This document shows positions 25,972 through 33,718 of a stretch of DNA of 37,891 nt, piece by piece. A model generated the notes under the pieces. That model ran no database searches, was not told the DNA's origin, and saw only the letters and a program-made list of their open reading frames with translations. Numbering within the stretch: the first letter of the stretch is position 1; each line of letters opens with the position of its first letter. Origin of the DNA: Chitinophaga pinensis (GTDB lineage: Bacteria; Pseudomonadota; Gammaproteobacteria; Burkholderiales; SG8-41); contig CALQCM020000042.1 in NCBI GenBank assembly GCA_943329075.2, positions 1 to 37,891 on the forward strand. Direction: 5' to 3'. The translations under genes were made by a program, and so were the position numbers.

Positions 25972-26493
25972 ATGAAATACTCTCTCGCCGAACGCAAAGT
26001 CATTACCAAGGGCGAATACTGGATTGCGCCAGACGCCAGCGTCATCGGCAGCGTCACGCTCGAAAACAACGCCAGCGTATGGTTCAACGCCGTGATACGT
26101 GGCGACAACGAGCAGATCACCCTCGGTGAAAATTCGCAGGTGCAGGACGGCGCCGTTTTGCATGCCGACCCGGGGTTCCCCTGCACGCTCGGCAAAAACG
26201 TCAGCGTCGGCCATCTGGCGATGGTGCACGGCTGCACCGTCGGCGACGGCACGCTGATCGGTATCAAGAGCGTGATTCTGAACGGCGCGGTGATCGGAAA
26301 AAACTGTTTGATCGGCGCTAATTCGCTGATCGCAGAGGGCAAAGTCATCCCCGACGGTTCGCTGGTGATCGGCTCGCCCGGCAAGGTTGCGCGCAAGCTG
26401 ACCGACGAGGAAATTGCGCGCATCAATGGCACCGCGGAAAATTACGTCAAACGATTCAAGCGCTATCAGACCGGTCTGGTTGCTGACGAGTAA
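25972..26493 (+). CDS. Gamma-carbonic-anhydrase-like hexapeptide-repeat protein
   Basis: A left-handed beta-helix protein (LbH_gamma_CA, YrdA/PaaY-like), 173 aa. The zinc ligands H64 ('AVLHADPG'), H81 and H86 ('SVGHLAMVHGC') and the 'RGDN' and 'QDG' residues around the active site are present. Hexapeptide repeats run from about 20 to 130, then a C-terminal helix. Some members are carbonic anhydrases while others act on CoA esters or have no known activity; sequence does not decide. It has its own promoter between the hppA terminator and the gene, so it is not part of the pfp-hppA unit. Confidence 0.88.
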   Translation: MKYSLAERKVITKGEYWIAPDASVIGSVTLENNASVWFNAVIRGDNEQITLGENSQVQDGAVLHADPGFPCTLGKNVSVGHLAMVHGCTVGDGTLIGIKSVILNGAVIGKNCLIGANSLIAEGKVIPDGSLVIGSPGKVARKLTDEEIARINGTAENYVKRFKRYQTGLVADE

Positions 26494-26560
26494 GCGCGGC
26501 AGCACACTGCCTGCCGTGCCATAATTCAGGTGTCATCACGGGCCCATCGGCGGAGCGACC

Positions 26561-26803
26561 ATGCTCAAGTTCGGTTTCAGGATCAAAACGCGCAGCGGAA
26601 TGGTGGTCGACAATCTGCTGGTTACGGCGCGTGACCGCGCCGAAGCCGAGCAGAAGATTCTGCAGATTTACCATCACGGCGAAATTCTCGATTGTCACGA
26701 AGCCCAGCAGCCGTTGAAGGACGACAGCCAGGGGCTCAATTTCGAAAACGCCATTGCGCTGATTTCACGCGAAGCTAATCCGGAACCGCCTTCCAGTACT
26801 TAG
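26561..26803 (+). CDS. Conserved small protein of unknown function, 80 aa
   Basis: A cytosolic-looking protein with no named domain. It reads as a compact alpha/beta unit: a strand 'LKFGFRIKTRSGMVVDNLLV', a helix 'ARDRAEAEQKILQIY' and a strand 'GEILDCHEA', followed by a loose acidic tail. From familiarity, similar proteins are common in betaproteobacteria. It starts 67 bp after the gamma-carbonic anhydrase gene and has a 'cataat' that could be a -10 about 36 bp before the ATG. It ends near an inverted repeat and a terminator-like hairpin facing parA. Confidence 0.7.
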   Translation: MLKFGFRIKTRSGMVVDNLLVTARDRAEAEQKILQIYHHGEILDCHEAQQPLKDDSQGLNFENAIALISREANPEPPSST

Positions 26804-26842
26804 GGAATCGCTAATTAAGTGTTTCAGATAATCAGCGATTCC
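26804..26842. repeat. Inverted repeat after the 80-aa gene
   Basis: GGAATCGCT (26804-26812) and AGCGATTCC (26834-26842) are perfect inverted 9-mers around a 21-nt AT-rich loop, directly behind a stop codon and between convergent genes. No T-run follows, so it need not be a terminator. Confidence 0.6.
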
Positions 26843-26860
26843 TCTGAAGTGGGGGATATA

Positions 26861-26880
26861 CAAGGGGGCGAGCCCCCTTG
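26861..26880. terminator. GC-rich hairpin between convergent genes
   Basis: CAAGGGGGC (26861-26869) and GCCCCCTTG (26872-26880) form a 9-bp stem with a tiny loop. It lies 13 bp past the parA stop and downstream of the 80-aa gene. T-runs are short on both strands, so termination is plausible but not certain. Confidence 0.55.
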
Positions 26881-26892
26881 TTCAGTGTTTCC

Positions 26893-27657
26893 TTAGTTCA
26901 GAAACCCGCTGGCCTCGAGTTCATCCAGCAGCGCGGCATAGTCCTGCGCGCCCCGGCTGCCCGGCGCATGCGTAAAAACATCGGTATTCTGCGCCGGACT
27001 TTCGGCCAGACTGACGTTCTCCGAAATCCGCGTTTCGCACAGCGCATCGCCGAAATGCTCGCGCAGCTTTCGATCGACGTCCCAAGACATCTTGCGCCGG
27101 CCGTCGAAACGCGTAATGACGTAACGCCGCAGCGGTGGCTGCTTGATCACCCGCTCGAGCGCGCGCAAGGTGCGTTCAACCTGCAAGGCCCCCTTGATCG
27201 CCAGATAGTCGGCTGAGACCGGGATAATGACGCGGTCGCTGGCAAAGATGCCGTTGAGCGACAGCACACCGAGCATCGGACAGGCATCCATCAGAATCGG
27301 CCGCTCGGTATTCAAGTGTTCACGCACAATGCCTGCATTGAGCCGGTTGAGCGCCTGCGGTCCCTTGCCGAACTGGGTATCGACCTTGGAGAGGTCAAGG
27401 TGCGACGGAATGATCGGCCAACCGCCACTACCGCAACGGATCAGATCCGAAAGCTGGCGCGCGTCCTGATAGAAGGCGTACAAACTCTCCTGGCCGTCGC
27501 CGACATTGGCGCCACTGATCGATGACAGATGCGCCTGTGGATCGAGATCGATAACGAGGGGCGTGCGCCCACGCCGCGTCAGCAACGCCGCGAGATTAAG
27601 CGTGGTGGTGGTCTTGCCGACCCCACCCTTCTGGTTGAAGACAACAATCTTGGCCAT
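26893..27657 (-). CDS. Orphan ParA-family ATPase, 254 aa
   Basis: A deviant Walker-type partition ATPase. It opens 'MAKIVVFNQKGGVGKTTTTL' with the signature KGGVGKTT (10-17), then 'VIDLDPQAHLSSISG' (switch I/Walker A') and 'ILMDACPMLGVLSLNGI' (Walker B). No DNA-binding N-terminal domain of the plasmid long-ParA type is present. The ATG at 27657 is chosen because GAGG lies 6 nt upstream and the family starts exactly here; the frame is open to 27690. No parB or parS-like site is nearby, so this is not the chromosomal Soj pair. Orphan ParA proteins position cargos such as plasmids, chemoreceptor clusters or storage granules; which one applies here is open. Confidence 0.85.
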   Translation of the reverse strand: MAKIVVFNQKGGVGKTTTTLNLAALLTRRGRTPLVIDLDPQAHLSSISGANVGDGQESLYAFYQDARQLSDLIRCGSGGWPIIPSHLDLSKVDTQFGKGPQALNRLNAGIVREHLNTERPILMDACPMLGVLSLNGIFASDRVIIPVSADYLAIKGALQVERTLRALERVIKQPPLRRYVITRFDGRRKMSWDVDRKLREHFGDALCETRISENVSLAESPAQNTDVFTHAPGSRGAQDYAALLDELEASGFLN

Positions 27658-27984
27658 GAACCGCCTCTGAACCGCAGGACCCGCCGACAATGCGGGCAGT
27701 CCGTTGAATAAAAATGATAGTTACTCAAAAACAACCATTTGGCAATGTTTATTGCAACATTGTTTCTAAATCGCTTGAATCACCATGAAAAAAATCCATT
27801 ATTTATTAATTTCCGCTCAAATATTAAGCAAAATGCCCAGATTATTAGGTACGCGAATTCCTCCAAACACCTGATAGTTGACGCGAAGATTTACGCCGCG
27901 ATGGCAAGTTGCAAATCAGCGCCAAGCCGGTTAGTTTCGACGTCATAACACGCAAATAAAGCGTGGACACTGAGGAGTGAAAAC
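27658..27984. other. AT-rich intergenic region
   Basis: About 330 bp between the divergent parA and the hydroxyacid dehydrogenase gene, clearly richer in A/T than the rest. It holds a small hairpin, CAATGTT (27743-27749) and AACATTG (27756-27762). The 69-codon frame at 27739-27948 has no ribosome site and an unlikely composition. GAGGAG at 27972-27977 serves the next gene. A change of base composition at the edge of the catabolic cassette fits an insertion boundary. Confidence 0.5.
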
Positions 27985-28872
27985 TTGAAGAAGAAGATCG
28001 GGATCGTGGGCGTCGGCCTGATGGGACGCTCACTGGCAATGCATTTGTTGAACGCCGGCTACACCGTGTTTGTCCACGACCTTATCGAAACCAACGTTGC
28101 CGCCGCCGTAAAGCTTGGCGCGCAGTGCGTCGTTTCACCGGTTGAACTCACAACCAAGGCCGATGTGATCATGCTGTCGCTGCCAAACTCGAACATCGTC
28201 AACGATGTTGTGCAAAATTCCCTGCGTCTGTTCGAATCATCGCGAAAAGATCTCGTTCTGATCGATACCTCGACGCCGGATCCAGAAACCTCAACCGCCC
28301 TCGCACGCCGCCTGCGCGAACACGGTGTCGAAATGCTCGACGCCACGATCAGCGGCACCAGCGAGATGTTCGTTGAAAAAGACGTTATCTTCATGGTCGG
28401 CGGGACTGAATCTGTATTCAATGAACACAAGGATATTTTCTCCACGCTTTCCAGTGAATCCTATTTCCTCGGCCCCAATGGCGCAGGCGGTATTTGCAAG
28501 CTTGTGGCGAACTGCGTGCTGACGCTGAACCGTTTCGCGCTGGCCGAGGGACTGACGCTGGCAAAAAAAGCAGGGCTCGATCAGGAACAAACGCTCGCAG
28601 TACTGAAGAAATCGGCCGCCTACTCAAAAGCCATGGACCAGAAAGGCATGCGCATGGTCAAGCGCCAGTTCGATCCGCCGGCAAGCCGCCTGTCGTCGTC
28701 ATACAAGGACGCGCGCCTGATTCTCTCGCTGGGCGCACGCACAGACTGTCCGCTGCCGCTGATGTCGCTCGCCGTGCAGGCGATGGCCTCCGAGGTATCG
28801 AAGGGCCACCAGAACTGGGATCCGGCCACCATGATTTCCTTCTACAACAATATCGCGGGCTTCGATTCCTGA
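27985..28872 (+). CDS. NAD(P)-dependent beta-hydroxyacid dehydrogenase (3-hydroxyisobutyrate dehydrogenase family)
   Basis: A 295-aa oxidoreductase. The N-terminal Rossmann fold starts 'KKIGIVGVGLMGRSLAMHL' with GxGxxG (9-14), 'ADVIMLSLPNSNIV' is the usual following strand, and 'DATISGTSEMF' stands where most members have DAPVSGG. The C-terminal helical domain carries the catalytic Lys172 in 'GGICKLVANCVL'. The family oxidises 3-hydroxyisobutyrate, tartronate semialdehyde, 2-(hydroxymethyl)glutarate and similar compounds. The TTG start at 27985 has GAGGAG 7 nt upstream. It is followed by the amidohydrolase gene after 36 bp, so they are likely co-transcribed. The altered substrate loop suggests a non-standard substrate. 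Confidence 0.88.
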   Translation: MKKKIGIVGVGLMGRSLAMHLLNAGYTVFVHDLIETNVAAAVKLGAQCVVSPVELTTKADVIMLSLPNSNIVNDVVQNSLRLFESSRKDLVLIDTSTPDPETSTALARRLREHGVEMLDATISGTSEMFVEKDVIFMVGGTESVFNEHKDIFSTLSSESYFLGPNGAGGICKLVANCVLTLNRFALAEGLTLAKKAGLDQEQTLAVLKKSAAYSKAMDQKGMRMVKRQFDPPASRLSSSYKDARLILSLGARTDCPLPLMSLAVQAMASEVSKGHQNWDPATMISFYNNIAGFDS

Positions 28873-28908
28873 GCGAAAACAGAAAATTCTATCTGGAGGA
28901 GTAATGCA

Positions 28909-29742
28909 GTGCTAATTGTCGACAGTCAAGTTCATATCTGGATTCCAAGCACGCCGCAGCGGCCATGGTTGCCCGCTTCGCCCGAAATTCCCGCGCCGCA
29001 CCGCCCCGAACCCTTCACGCGCGAGCATCTGTTGAAGGAAATGGACGGCGCCGGCGTTAACCGCGCATTGCTGGTCACCCCGCTATGGGAGGGCGTGCGC
29101 AATGATTACGTGCTTGAATCGGCGCAAGCCCATCCGGACCGTCTCGGCGTGATCGGCCGGCTTGATCACCTGCAACCGGAATGGCGCGCGCGCGTGCCAA
29201 ACTGGCTCAATGAACGCGGCATGCTCGGCCTGCGCATGCTGTTCCGCCCAACGCAGGTATCGCAACTCGAAGACGGCAGCGCCGACTGGGTATGGGCCGC
29301 CGCCGAAAAAGCGGCCATTCCGACCATGGTGTTCCTGCCGCAGGCGGCCATGCCGTTGATCGACCGCGTTGCCGAACGGCATCCCGGTTTGAAACTGGTG
29401 ATCGACCATCTCGGGCTTACCACCGGCAAGGATGCCGAAGCGTTTCGCGATCTCGATTGCGTGCTCGCATTGGCGCGCCACCCCAATGTTGCGGTCAAAG
29501 TCAGCTGCCTGCCGCATTTCACCGCGGATGCATATCCGTTCCGCGCACTGCATCCTTATTTGCGGCGGATCTACGATGCATTCGGTGCAAAACGCATGTT
29601 CTGGGGCACTGACCTGTCGCGCTCGCCTTACAGTTACAAACAGAACATCACCATGTTTACCGAGGAAATTCCGTGGCTGAGTGCTGAAGACAAGCACAGC
29701 ATCATGGGACAGGGCATTTGCGATTGGATCGGCTGGAAGTAG
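28909..29742 (+). CDS. Amidohydrolase family 2 (TIM-barrel) hydrolase, 277 aa
   Basis: A metal-dependent hydrolase or decarboxylase of the Amidohydro_2 / LigI-like group. The N-terminus is 'MLIVDSQVHIW', where the first His of the usual HxH metal pair is Gln7 and H9 is kept. Further active-site candidates are H167 in 'LVIDHLGL' and D235 in 'MFWGTDLSRSPYS'. Relatives open lactones or act on aromatic-derived dicarboxylates. The GTG start at 28909 has GGAGGAG 8 nt upstream; an ATG at 28904 is out of frame. It sits between the hydroxyacid dehydrogenase gene and a Bug receptor gene, implying a shared catabolic route whose substrate is unknown. Confidence 0.87.
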   Translation: MLIVDSQVHIWIPSTPQRPWLPASPEIPAPHRPEPFTREHLLKEMDGAGVNRALLVTPLWEGVRNDYVLESAQAHPDRLGVIGRLDHLQPEWRARVPNWLNERGMLGLRMLFRPTQVSQLEDGSADWVWAAAEKAAIPTMVFLPQAAMPLIDRVAERHPGLKLVIDHLGLTTGKDAEAFRDLDCVLALARHPNVAVKVSCLPHFTADAYPFRALHPYLRRIYDAFGAKRMFWGTDLSRSPYSYKQNITMFTEEIPWLSAEDKHSIMGQGICDWIGWK

Positions 29743-29788
29743 ACCGGCGTCGAACGATTAATGACAGGCCAATAAACAGGACGCTCTC

Positions 29789-30763
29789 ATGCAAATCAAA
29801 AAACGTATTGCGATGGCACTGACACTCGCGGCCGCAACGGCATCCGCCCTGCCCGGCGCCTCTATGGCGCAAAATTATCCGACCCGCTCGATCCGTTACA
29901 TCGTGCCCTTCCCGCCAGGCGGCATTACCGACTTGATGGCACGCAATGTCGCGCAAAAGGTCACCACCACCTTCAACCAGCCGGTCGTCGTCGATAACCG
30001 CGCCGGAGGCAACGCAATGATCGGCGCCGACCTCGCCGCAAAAGCGCCGGCCGACGGCTATACCTGGCTCGGCATGACGATTACGCACACGATCAACGCC
30101 ACGCTCTTCCCGCAAGCACCCTACAATTTTTTGCGTGATCTGAGCGCGGTTTCGGTGCTTGGTTCCTTGCCCCTGGTGGTGGTCGTCAATCCGACCGTGC
30201 CGGCAAAAACGCTGGCCCAACTCACCGCGCTAGGCAAATCGCGCACCATCAATGCCGGTTCGAGCGGCAACGGCACGCCGGAACATCTCGCGATGGAACT
30301 CTACCACCAGATCACCGGCGTAAAAGCGACCCACGTGCCTTACAAAGGAGCAGCACCGGCGACTATCAGCCTGATCGGCGGAGAACTCGATTTCATCATT
30401 GCCGCCCTGCCAAACGTTCCGCCGCATCTGAAATCCGGCAAACTGCGCGCACTCGCCGTCACCAGCAAATCCCGTCATCCGCTGGTGCCGGACATTCCCA
30501 CAACATCCGAAGCGGGACTGCCGGCATTGATGATCACGAGCTGGACCGGATTGATGGTGCCGAGCGCAACACCGCCCGAGATCGTCAAGCGCATTCATAA
30601 CGAGGTCGCCAGCGTAATGAAGCAACCGGAGATGGTTCAAAAGCTGCAGGAACAGGGCTTCGAGGTCGTCGTCAATTCGCCCGAAGAGGCGCAGACCTTC
30701 ATGGCCTCCGAGGTAGCACGCTGGGGCAAGGTAGTCCGCGAAGCGAATATCAAGGCAGACTGA
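29789..30763 (+). CDS. Tripartite tricarboxylate transporter substrate-binding protein (Bug/TctC family)
   Basis: A periplasmic binding protein of 324 aa with a Sec signal (MQIKKRIAMALTLAAATASA, cleavage near 'SMAQNYP'). Diagnostic family segments are 'YPTRSIRYIVPFPPGGITD', 'DNRAGGNAMIGADLAAKAP', 'ADGYTWL', 'THVPYKGAAPATISLIGGEL' and 'VPDIPTTSEAGLP'. It follows the amidohydrolase gene by 46 bp on the same strand, and so probably delivers the substrate of that cassette. It has no TctAB partner here. It is only distantly like the Bug protein at 1825-2829, whose ligand loop reads GGSAGTSSD in place of FPPGGITD. Confidence 0.93.
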   Translation: MQIKKRIAMALTLAAATASALPGASMAQNYPTRSIRYIVPFPPGGITDLMARNVAQKVTTTFNQPVVVDNRAGGNAMIGADLAAKAPADGYTWLGMTITHTINATLFPQAPYNFLRDLSAVSVLGSLPLVVVVNPTVPAKTLAQLTALGKSRTINAGSSGNGTPEHLAMELYHQITGVKATHVPYKGAAPATISLIGGELDFIIAALPNVPPHLKSGKLRALAVTSKSRHPLVPDIPTTSEAGLPALMITSWTGLMVPSATPPEIVKRIHNEVASVMKQPEMVQKLQEQGFEVVVNSPEEAQTFMASEVARWGKVVREANIKAD

Positions 30764-30784
30764 CCGCAGAAATCAACGCCGTGC

Positions 30785-31630
30785 TCAGCGCCCGGCGCGC
30801 AGCTTTTCCCATTCGACGTAATTGCGCGTGCCGTATTGCGCCGGAAACTGCGGCGTCTGAGTTTCCAGCCAGCGAAAAGGTTCGCTACCGGTGTTGCGAA
30901 AGGCGTGACTGGTGCCAACACCGGTCCATGCCACATCGCCGGGCCCGAGACGGAAGCTCTTGTCCTCGATCTCCATAATCACTTCTCCGCTGAGACCGAG
31001 GTAGAACTCCTCGATCGGATGATCGTGGCGCGTGCGAAACGCGCCCGCCGACATTTCGCCGCGCATCATGAAGAAACATTGCGCGCCGAAATTTCGTTCC
31101 ATGAAGCGGAAAACCGTCAGGCCTTTTGCAAGCGCGCCTTCCTGTGCCGGAATCGGATTTTCGGGCTTGAAGCGGCCGACCCCTTGGGTCGCCACTCTGC
31201 CGGCCTTCGCCTCACCAGCCGGCCAGGTATTTTCACCGGTAAAAAAGGTATCCCTGAATGCCGAGGCGGGCTTGGGTTGGGGTGAAAGTATTTCGAACCA
31301 GCGAGCCGGAACCGGCCCGACATTGCGAATCGCGTGCGGTGCCGCATACGGAATCAACGCATAACCATCCGTCGGCAGTTGGATATGATCGCCCGCGCGA
31401 AGCACCTCGATTTCCCCTTCGAAAACGTAAATGCCCTTCTCAAAAGCATGTACGCAGGCATCGATATGCCCGCCGGGCTGCAGACGCGAAACACAAGCCT
31501 CGGTGTGCACCGAACCGGTGGCGCGACTGACCAGACTAACGCATTCGTATTCCGCGCAGTGACCGCGAAAACGTTCCGGCACCGCAAAACGCGATGCTTC
31601 ATATTTGCCGATGAAGTAATGCACTGCCAC
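30785..31630 (-). CDS. Bicupin protein, 281 aa (ureidoglycine aminohydrolase-like fold)
   Basis: Two cupin domains in tandem. The N-terminal one has 'GGHIDACVHAFEKGIYVFEG' (53-72) with H55 and H61 and 'AAPHAIRNVG' (H99). The C-terminal one has the fuller metal site: H202, H204 and E208 in 'RTRHDHPIEEFYLGLSGE' and H242 in 'GTSHAFRNTG'. The overall plan resembles (S)-ureidoglycine aminohydrolase and related bicupins, but no other ureide-pathway genes are near, so that function is not claimed. The start is GTG at 31630 behind a run of G. It is convergent with the Bug gene, 21 bp apart, and may belong to the same catabolic theme. Confidence 0.82.
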   Translation of the reverse strand: MAVHYFIGKYEASRFAVPERFRGHCAEYECVSLVSRATGSVHTEACVSRLQPGGHIDACVHAFEKGIYVFEGEIEVLRAGDHIQLPTDGYALIPYAAPHAIRNVGPVPARWFEILSPQPKPASAFRDTFFTGENTWPAGEAKAGRVATQGVGRFKPENPIPAQEGALAKGLTVFRFMERNFGAQCFFMMRGEMSAGAFRTRHDHPIEEFYLGLSGEVIMEIEDKSFRLGPGDVAWTGVGTSHAFRNTGSEPFRWLETQTPQFPAQYGTRNYVEWEKLRAGR

Positions 31631-31671
31631 CCCCTGGACGGTAAGTTGGCATTATATCGGTGTCGCGGCAA

Positions 31672-32148
31672 CTACTTTGGCGCCAATGCGCCCAAATCCA
31701 GTTCTCCACTGCGGTCGAACGGAATGCGCACACCACCTGCCAGACTGAGACTGCCCTTGATGCGGTAACGCAGCGCGCGCTTGTCGCCCTGCAGAAAACC
31801 GCCCAACTGCCGCAGCATGCCGCCGAGCGAACTATAGGCCTCAACCGGCAGAAAGGCTGACCCGAAACGCGCCACGCTCACAGCCTGATTGCCGACACCG
31901 CTCGCGAACGGCGCATCATTGACGTCCAGCGTGAATGCAACGCCGTCGATTTTGAGTTCGGTGTTGTTCGGATTCTGCACACGCAACTTCAGGTTGAACT
32001 GCTGCTCGAAAAAACCGCCGCCACTGGCGCCAAAATCCGCGATCGTCACACTCGGCGCTTCCATCCCCACAGGCAAGCCCGCGCATCCAGAACCCAGCAA
32101 CGCCACGACCGCGGCCAAACCTATCCAGCCGCGCCTCAGAATATTCAT
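31672..32148 (-). CDS. LEA type 2 / WHy-domain lipoprotein, 158 aa
   Basis: An envelope lipoprotein. The N-terminus 'MNILRRGWIGLAAVVALLGS' is followed by GCAG, the lipobox Cys being C22. The body carries a water-stress/hypersensitive-response (WHy, LEA_2) fold: 'APSVTIADFGASGGGFFEQQ', 'FNLKLRVQNPNNTELKIDGV' with its typical NPN turn, 'FTLDVNDAPFASGVGN' and 'RYRIKGSLSL'. ATG at 32148 is chosen since GGAGGGG lies just upstream; the frame is open to 32217 but lacks a ribosome site. It is divergent from yhhQ. A role in membrane or desiccation stress is known for the domain in general but not shown here. Confidence 0.85.
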   Translation of the reverse strand: MNILRRGWIGLAAVVALLGSGCAGLPVGMEAPSVTIADFGASGGGFFEQQFNLKLRVQNPNNTELKIDGVAFTLDVNDAPFASGVGNQAVSVARFGSAFLPVEAYSSLGGMLRQLGGFLQGDKRALRYRIKGSLSLAGGVRIPFDRSGELDLGALAPK

Positions 32149-32266
32149 TGCACGCCCCTCCTCATGGCATCCATAACGCACGAAAACCCCGCACGCCAAC
32201 AGGGTTACGTTTTGCATTTACCCGACCCTGTGGCTAAATAGCCGCTTTCCCTACGGATTCCTCAGC

Positions 32267-32971
32267 ATGAACGCAGTGCGCCCGTTCCGCTATTTTGATC
32301 TCGTGCTGGTGGCCTTTGTCACCGTACTGGTCTGTTCAAACCTGATCGGGCCGGCGAAGATTGCGCAGATCGACGCACCGCTGTTCGGCGTGCTGACCTT
32401 CGGCGCGGGCGTGCTGTTTTTTCCGATTTCATACGTCTTTGGCGACATTCTCACCGAGGTCTACGGCTACGCGCGATCACGCAGAGTGATCTGGGCGGGT
32501 TTTGCCGCACTCGCCTTCGCGTCCGTCATGGCGTGGGTGATCGTGCAATTGCCGCCGGCGCCGTTCTGGCATAACCAGCCGGCGTATGAAGTCGCGTTCG
32601 GTTCGACCTGGCGCATTGCGCTCGCCTCGTTGATCGCCTTCGTCTGCGGTGAGTTCGTCAATTCGTATGTGCTCGCCAAAATGAAAATATGGACCGAAGG
32701 CCGCCGCTTGTGGACGCGCACCATCGGCTCGACCATCTTCGGCGAAGGCGTCGATTCGCTGTTATTTTACCCGCTGGCGTTTTATGGCACCGGCATCATC
32801 CCCGACGACAAACTGCCGCTGGTGATGATGGCGCAATTCTTCACCAAGGTCGGTGTCGAGGTTGTGTTCACGCCCGTCACCTACAAGATCGTCGCCTGGC
32901 TGAAAGAAGCCGAGCGCGAGGACTATTACGACCGCAACACGGACTTCAATCCGTTTCGGATCGGCACCTGA
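32267..32971 (+). CDS. yhhQ: Queuosine precursor transporter YhhQ
   Basis: A membrane protein of the QPTR (YhhQ) family, 234 aa with about six helices, that imports queuosine precursors such as preQ0 or preQ1. Typical segments are 'VCSNLIGPAKIAQI', 'GAGVLFFPISYVFGDILTEV', 'YGYARSRRVIWAGF', 'CGEFVNSYVLAKMKIWTEGR' and 'STIFGEGVDSLLFYPLAFYG'. A weak promoter TTGCAT, 17-bp spacer, TAAATA is seen at 32212-32240. Salvage would feed QueG, encoded at 6587-7681. No queCDEF de novo genes are in the window, which does not exclude them elsewhere. Confidence 0.93.
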   Translation: MNAVRPFRYFDLVLVAFVTVLVCSNLIGPAKIAQIDAPLFGVLTFGAGVLFFPISYVFGDILTEVYGYARSRRVIWAGFAALAFASVMAWVIVQLPPAPFWHNQPAYEVAFGSTWRIALASLIAFVCGEFVNSYVLAKMKIWTEGRRLWTRTIGSTIFGEGVDSLLFYPLAFYGTGIIPDDKLPLVMMAQFFTKVGVEVVFTPVTYKIVAWLKEAEREDYYDRNTDFNPFRIGT

Positions 32972-33043
32972 CTGCGGATGCGCAACAACATTCTGATGAC
33001 TGCGATAGCGATCGCTACCGCCTGTAAACTTTGATCCGGTGTG

Positions 33044-33718
33044 TTACGCAGGAAGGCGCGGCACCGTCACGCCCACCAGCGTATCGCGCGACAGGATGCC
33101 CGCCAGTTTTTCTTCGCTCCAGCCCTCCGTGCCCGCCGGGCGCATCGGCACCACCAGGTAACGCATATCGGCGTTGGAGTCGTGCACACGCACGGTGACG
33201 TTATCCGGCAATACCGTGCCAAACTCGCGCAGCACCGAGCGCGGCTCGAACACCACACGCGAGCGGTAGTTGCGGCTCTTGTACCAGGTCGGCGGCATGC
33301 CGAGCAGCGCGCGCGGATAGCATGAGCACAGTGTGCAAACGATGACGTTATGCACCTGCGGCGTGTTTTCCACCGCGATCAGGCGTTCGGCTTCGAGCAT
33401 CGCGCCCATTTCGGCGCAGGCCGCGCGGCCGTCGGCAAGCAGGCGCTGCTTGAACGCGGGGTCGACCCACGCGCGCGCCACGACCTGGCCGCCGTGATAA
33501 GGGAACTCTTCGTCGAACTGCTCCATGCGTTTGGTCACCTGCTCGGCGGTGATGATGCCTTTTTGTTCCAGCAGTTCCTGCATCGCGCGGCTCATGATTT
33601 CGTATTCGCCGGGCGGGCCGTCGTCGTGTTCATTGACCGGCTTGTGATCATCGTGATCGTGATCATGCGCCTGGTCGTCGTGGCCGCTGGCGTAATGGTC
33701 GTGGGGTGTTCCGCTCAT
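33044..33718 (-). CDS. Nitrile hydratase alpha / thiocyanate hydrolase gamma-type subunit (Co type)
   Basis: The metal-bearing subunit of a nitrile-hydratase-family enzyme (224 aa). The ligand loop is 'VCTLCSCYP' with C128, C131 and C133; Thr in the second place of C-T-L-C-S-C marks the cobalt type. 'MRYLVVPMRPAGTEGWSEEK' and 'LSRDTLVGVTVP' finish the fold. The first 33 residues hold eight His and nine Asp ('HDDQAHDHDHDDHK'), a likely metal-handling tail. As I remember it, the 'SCYPR' sequence and a 'DSN' plus 'GTEGW' pair lie closer to thiocyanate hydrolase gamma (ScnC) than to classic nitrile hydratase. The start overlaps the preceding gene by 4 bp (ATGA). It is the last gene of the operon. 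Confidence 0.85.
   Translation of the reverse strand: MSGTPHDHYASGHDDQAHDHDHDDHKPVNEHDDGPPGEYEIMSRAMQELLEQKGIITAEQVTKRMEQFDEEFPYHGGQVVARAWVDPAFKQRLLADGRAACAEMGAMLEAERLIAVENTPQVHNVIVCTLCSCYPRALLGMPPTWYKSRNYRSRVVFEPRSVLREFGTVLPDNVTVRVHDSNADMRYLVVPMRPAGTEGWSEEKLAGILSRDTLVGVTVPRLPA

Noticed and set aside
26503..26520. Short inverted repeat after the gamma-carbonic anhydrase gene
   Set aside because: A 6-bp stem without a T-run, too weak to call a terminator.
27739..27948. Possible 69-aa gene in the AT-rich gap
   Set aside because: No ribosome site and composition matching AT-rich noncoding DNA.
32218..32266. preQ1 riboswitch before yhhQ
   Set aside because: The leader after the predicted promoter is only about 20 nt. 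The palindromic GGCTAAATAGCC does not match the preQ1 aptamer consensus as I know it.
33006..33017. Perfect palindrome TAGCGATCGCTA, containing an HIP1-like GCGATCGC
   Set aside because: A single occurrence outside cyanobacteria, with no neighbouring copies; chance is the simplest explanation.
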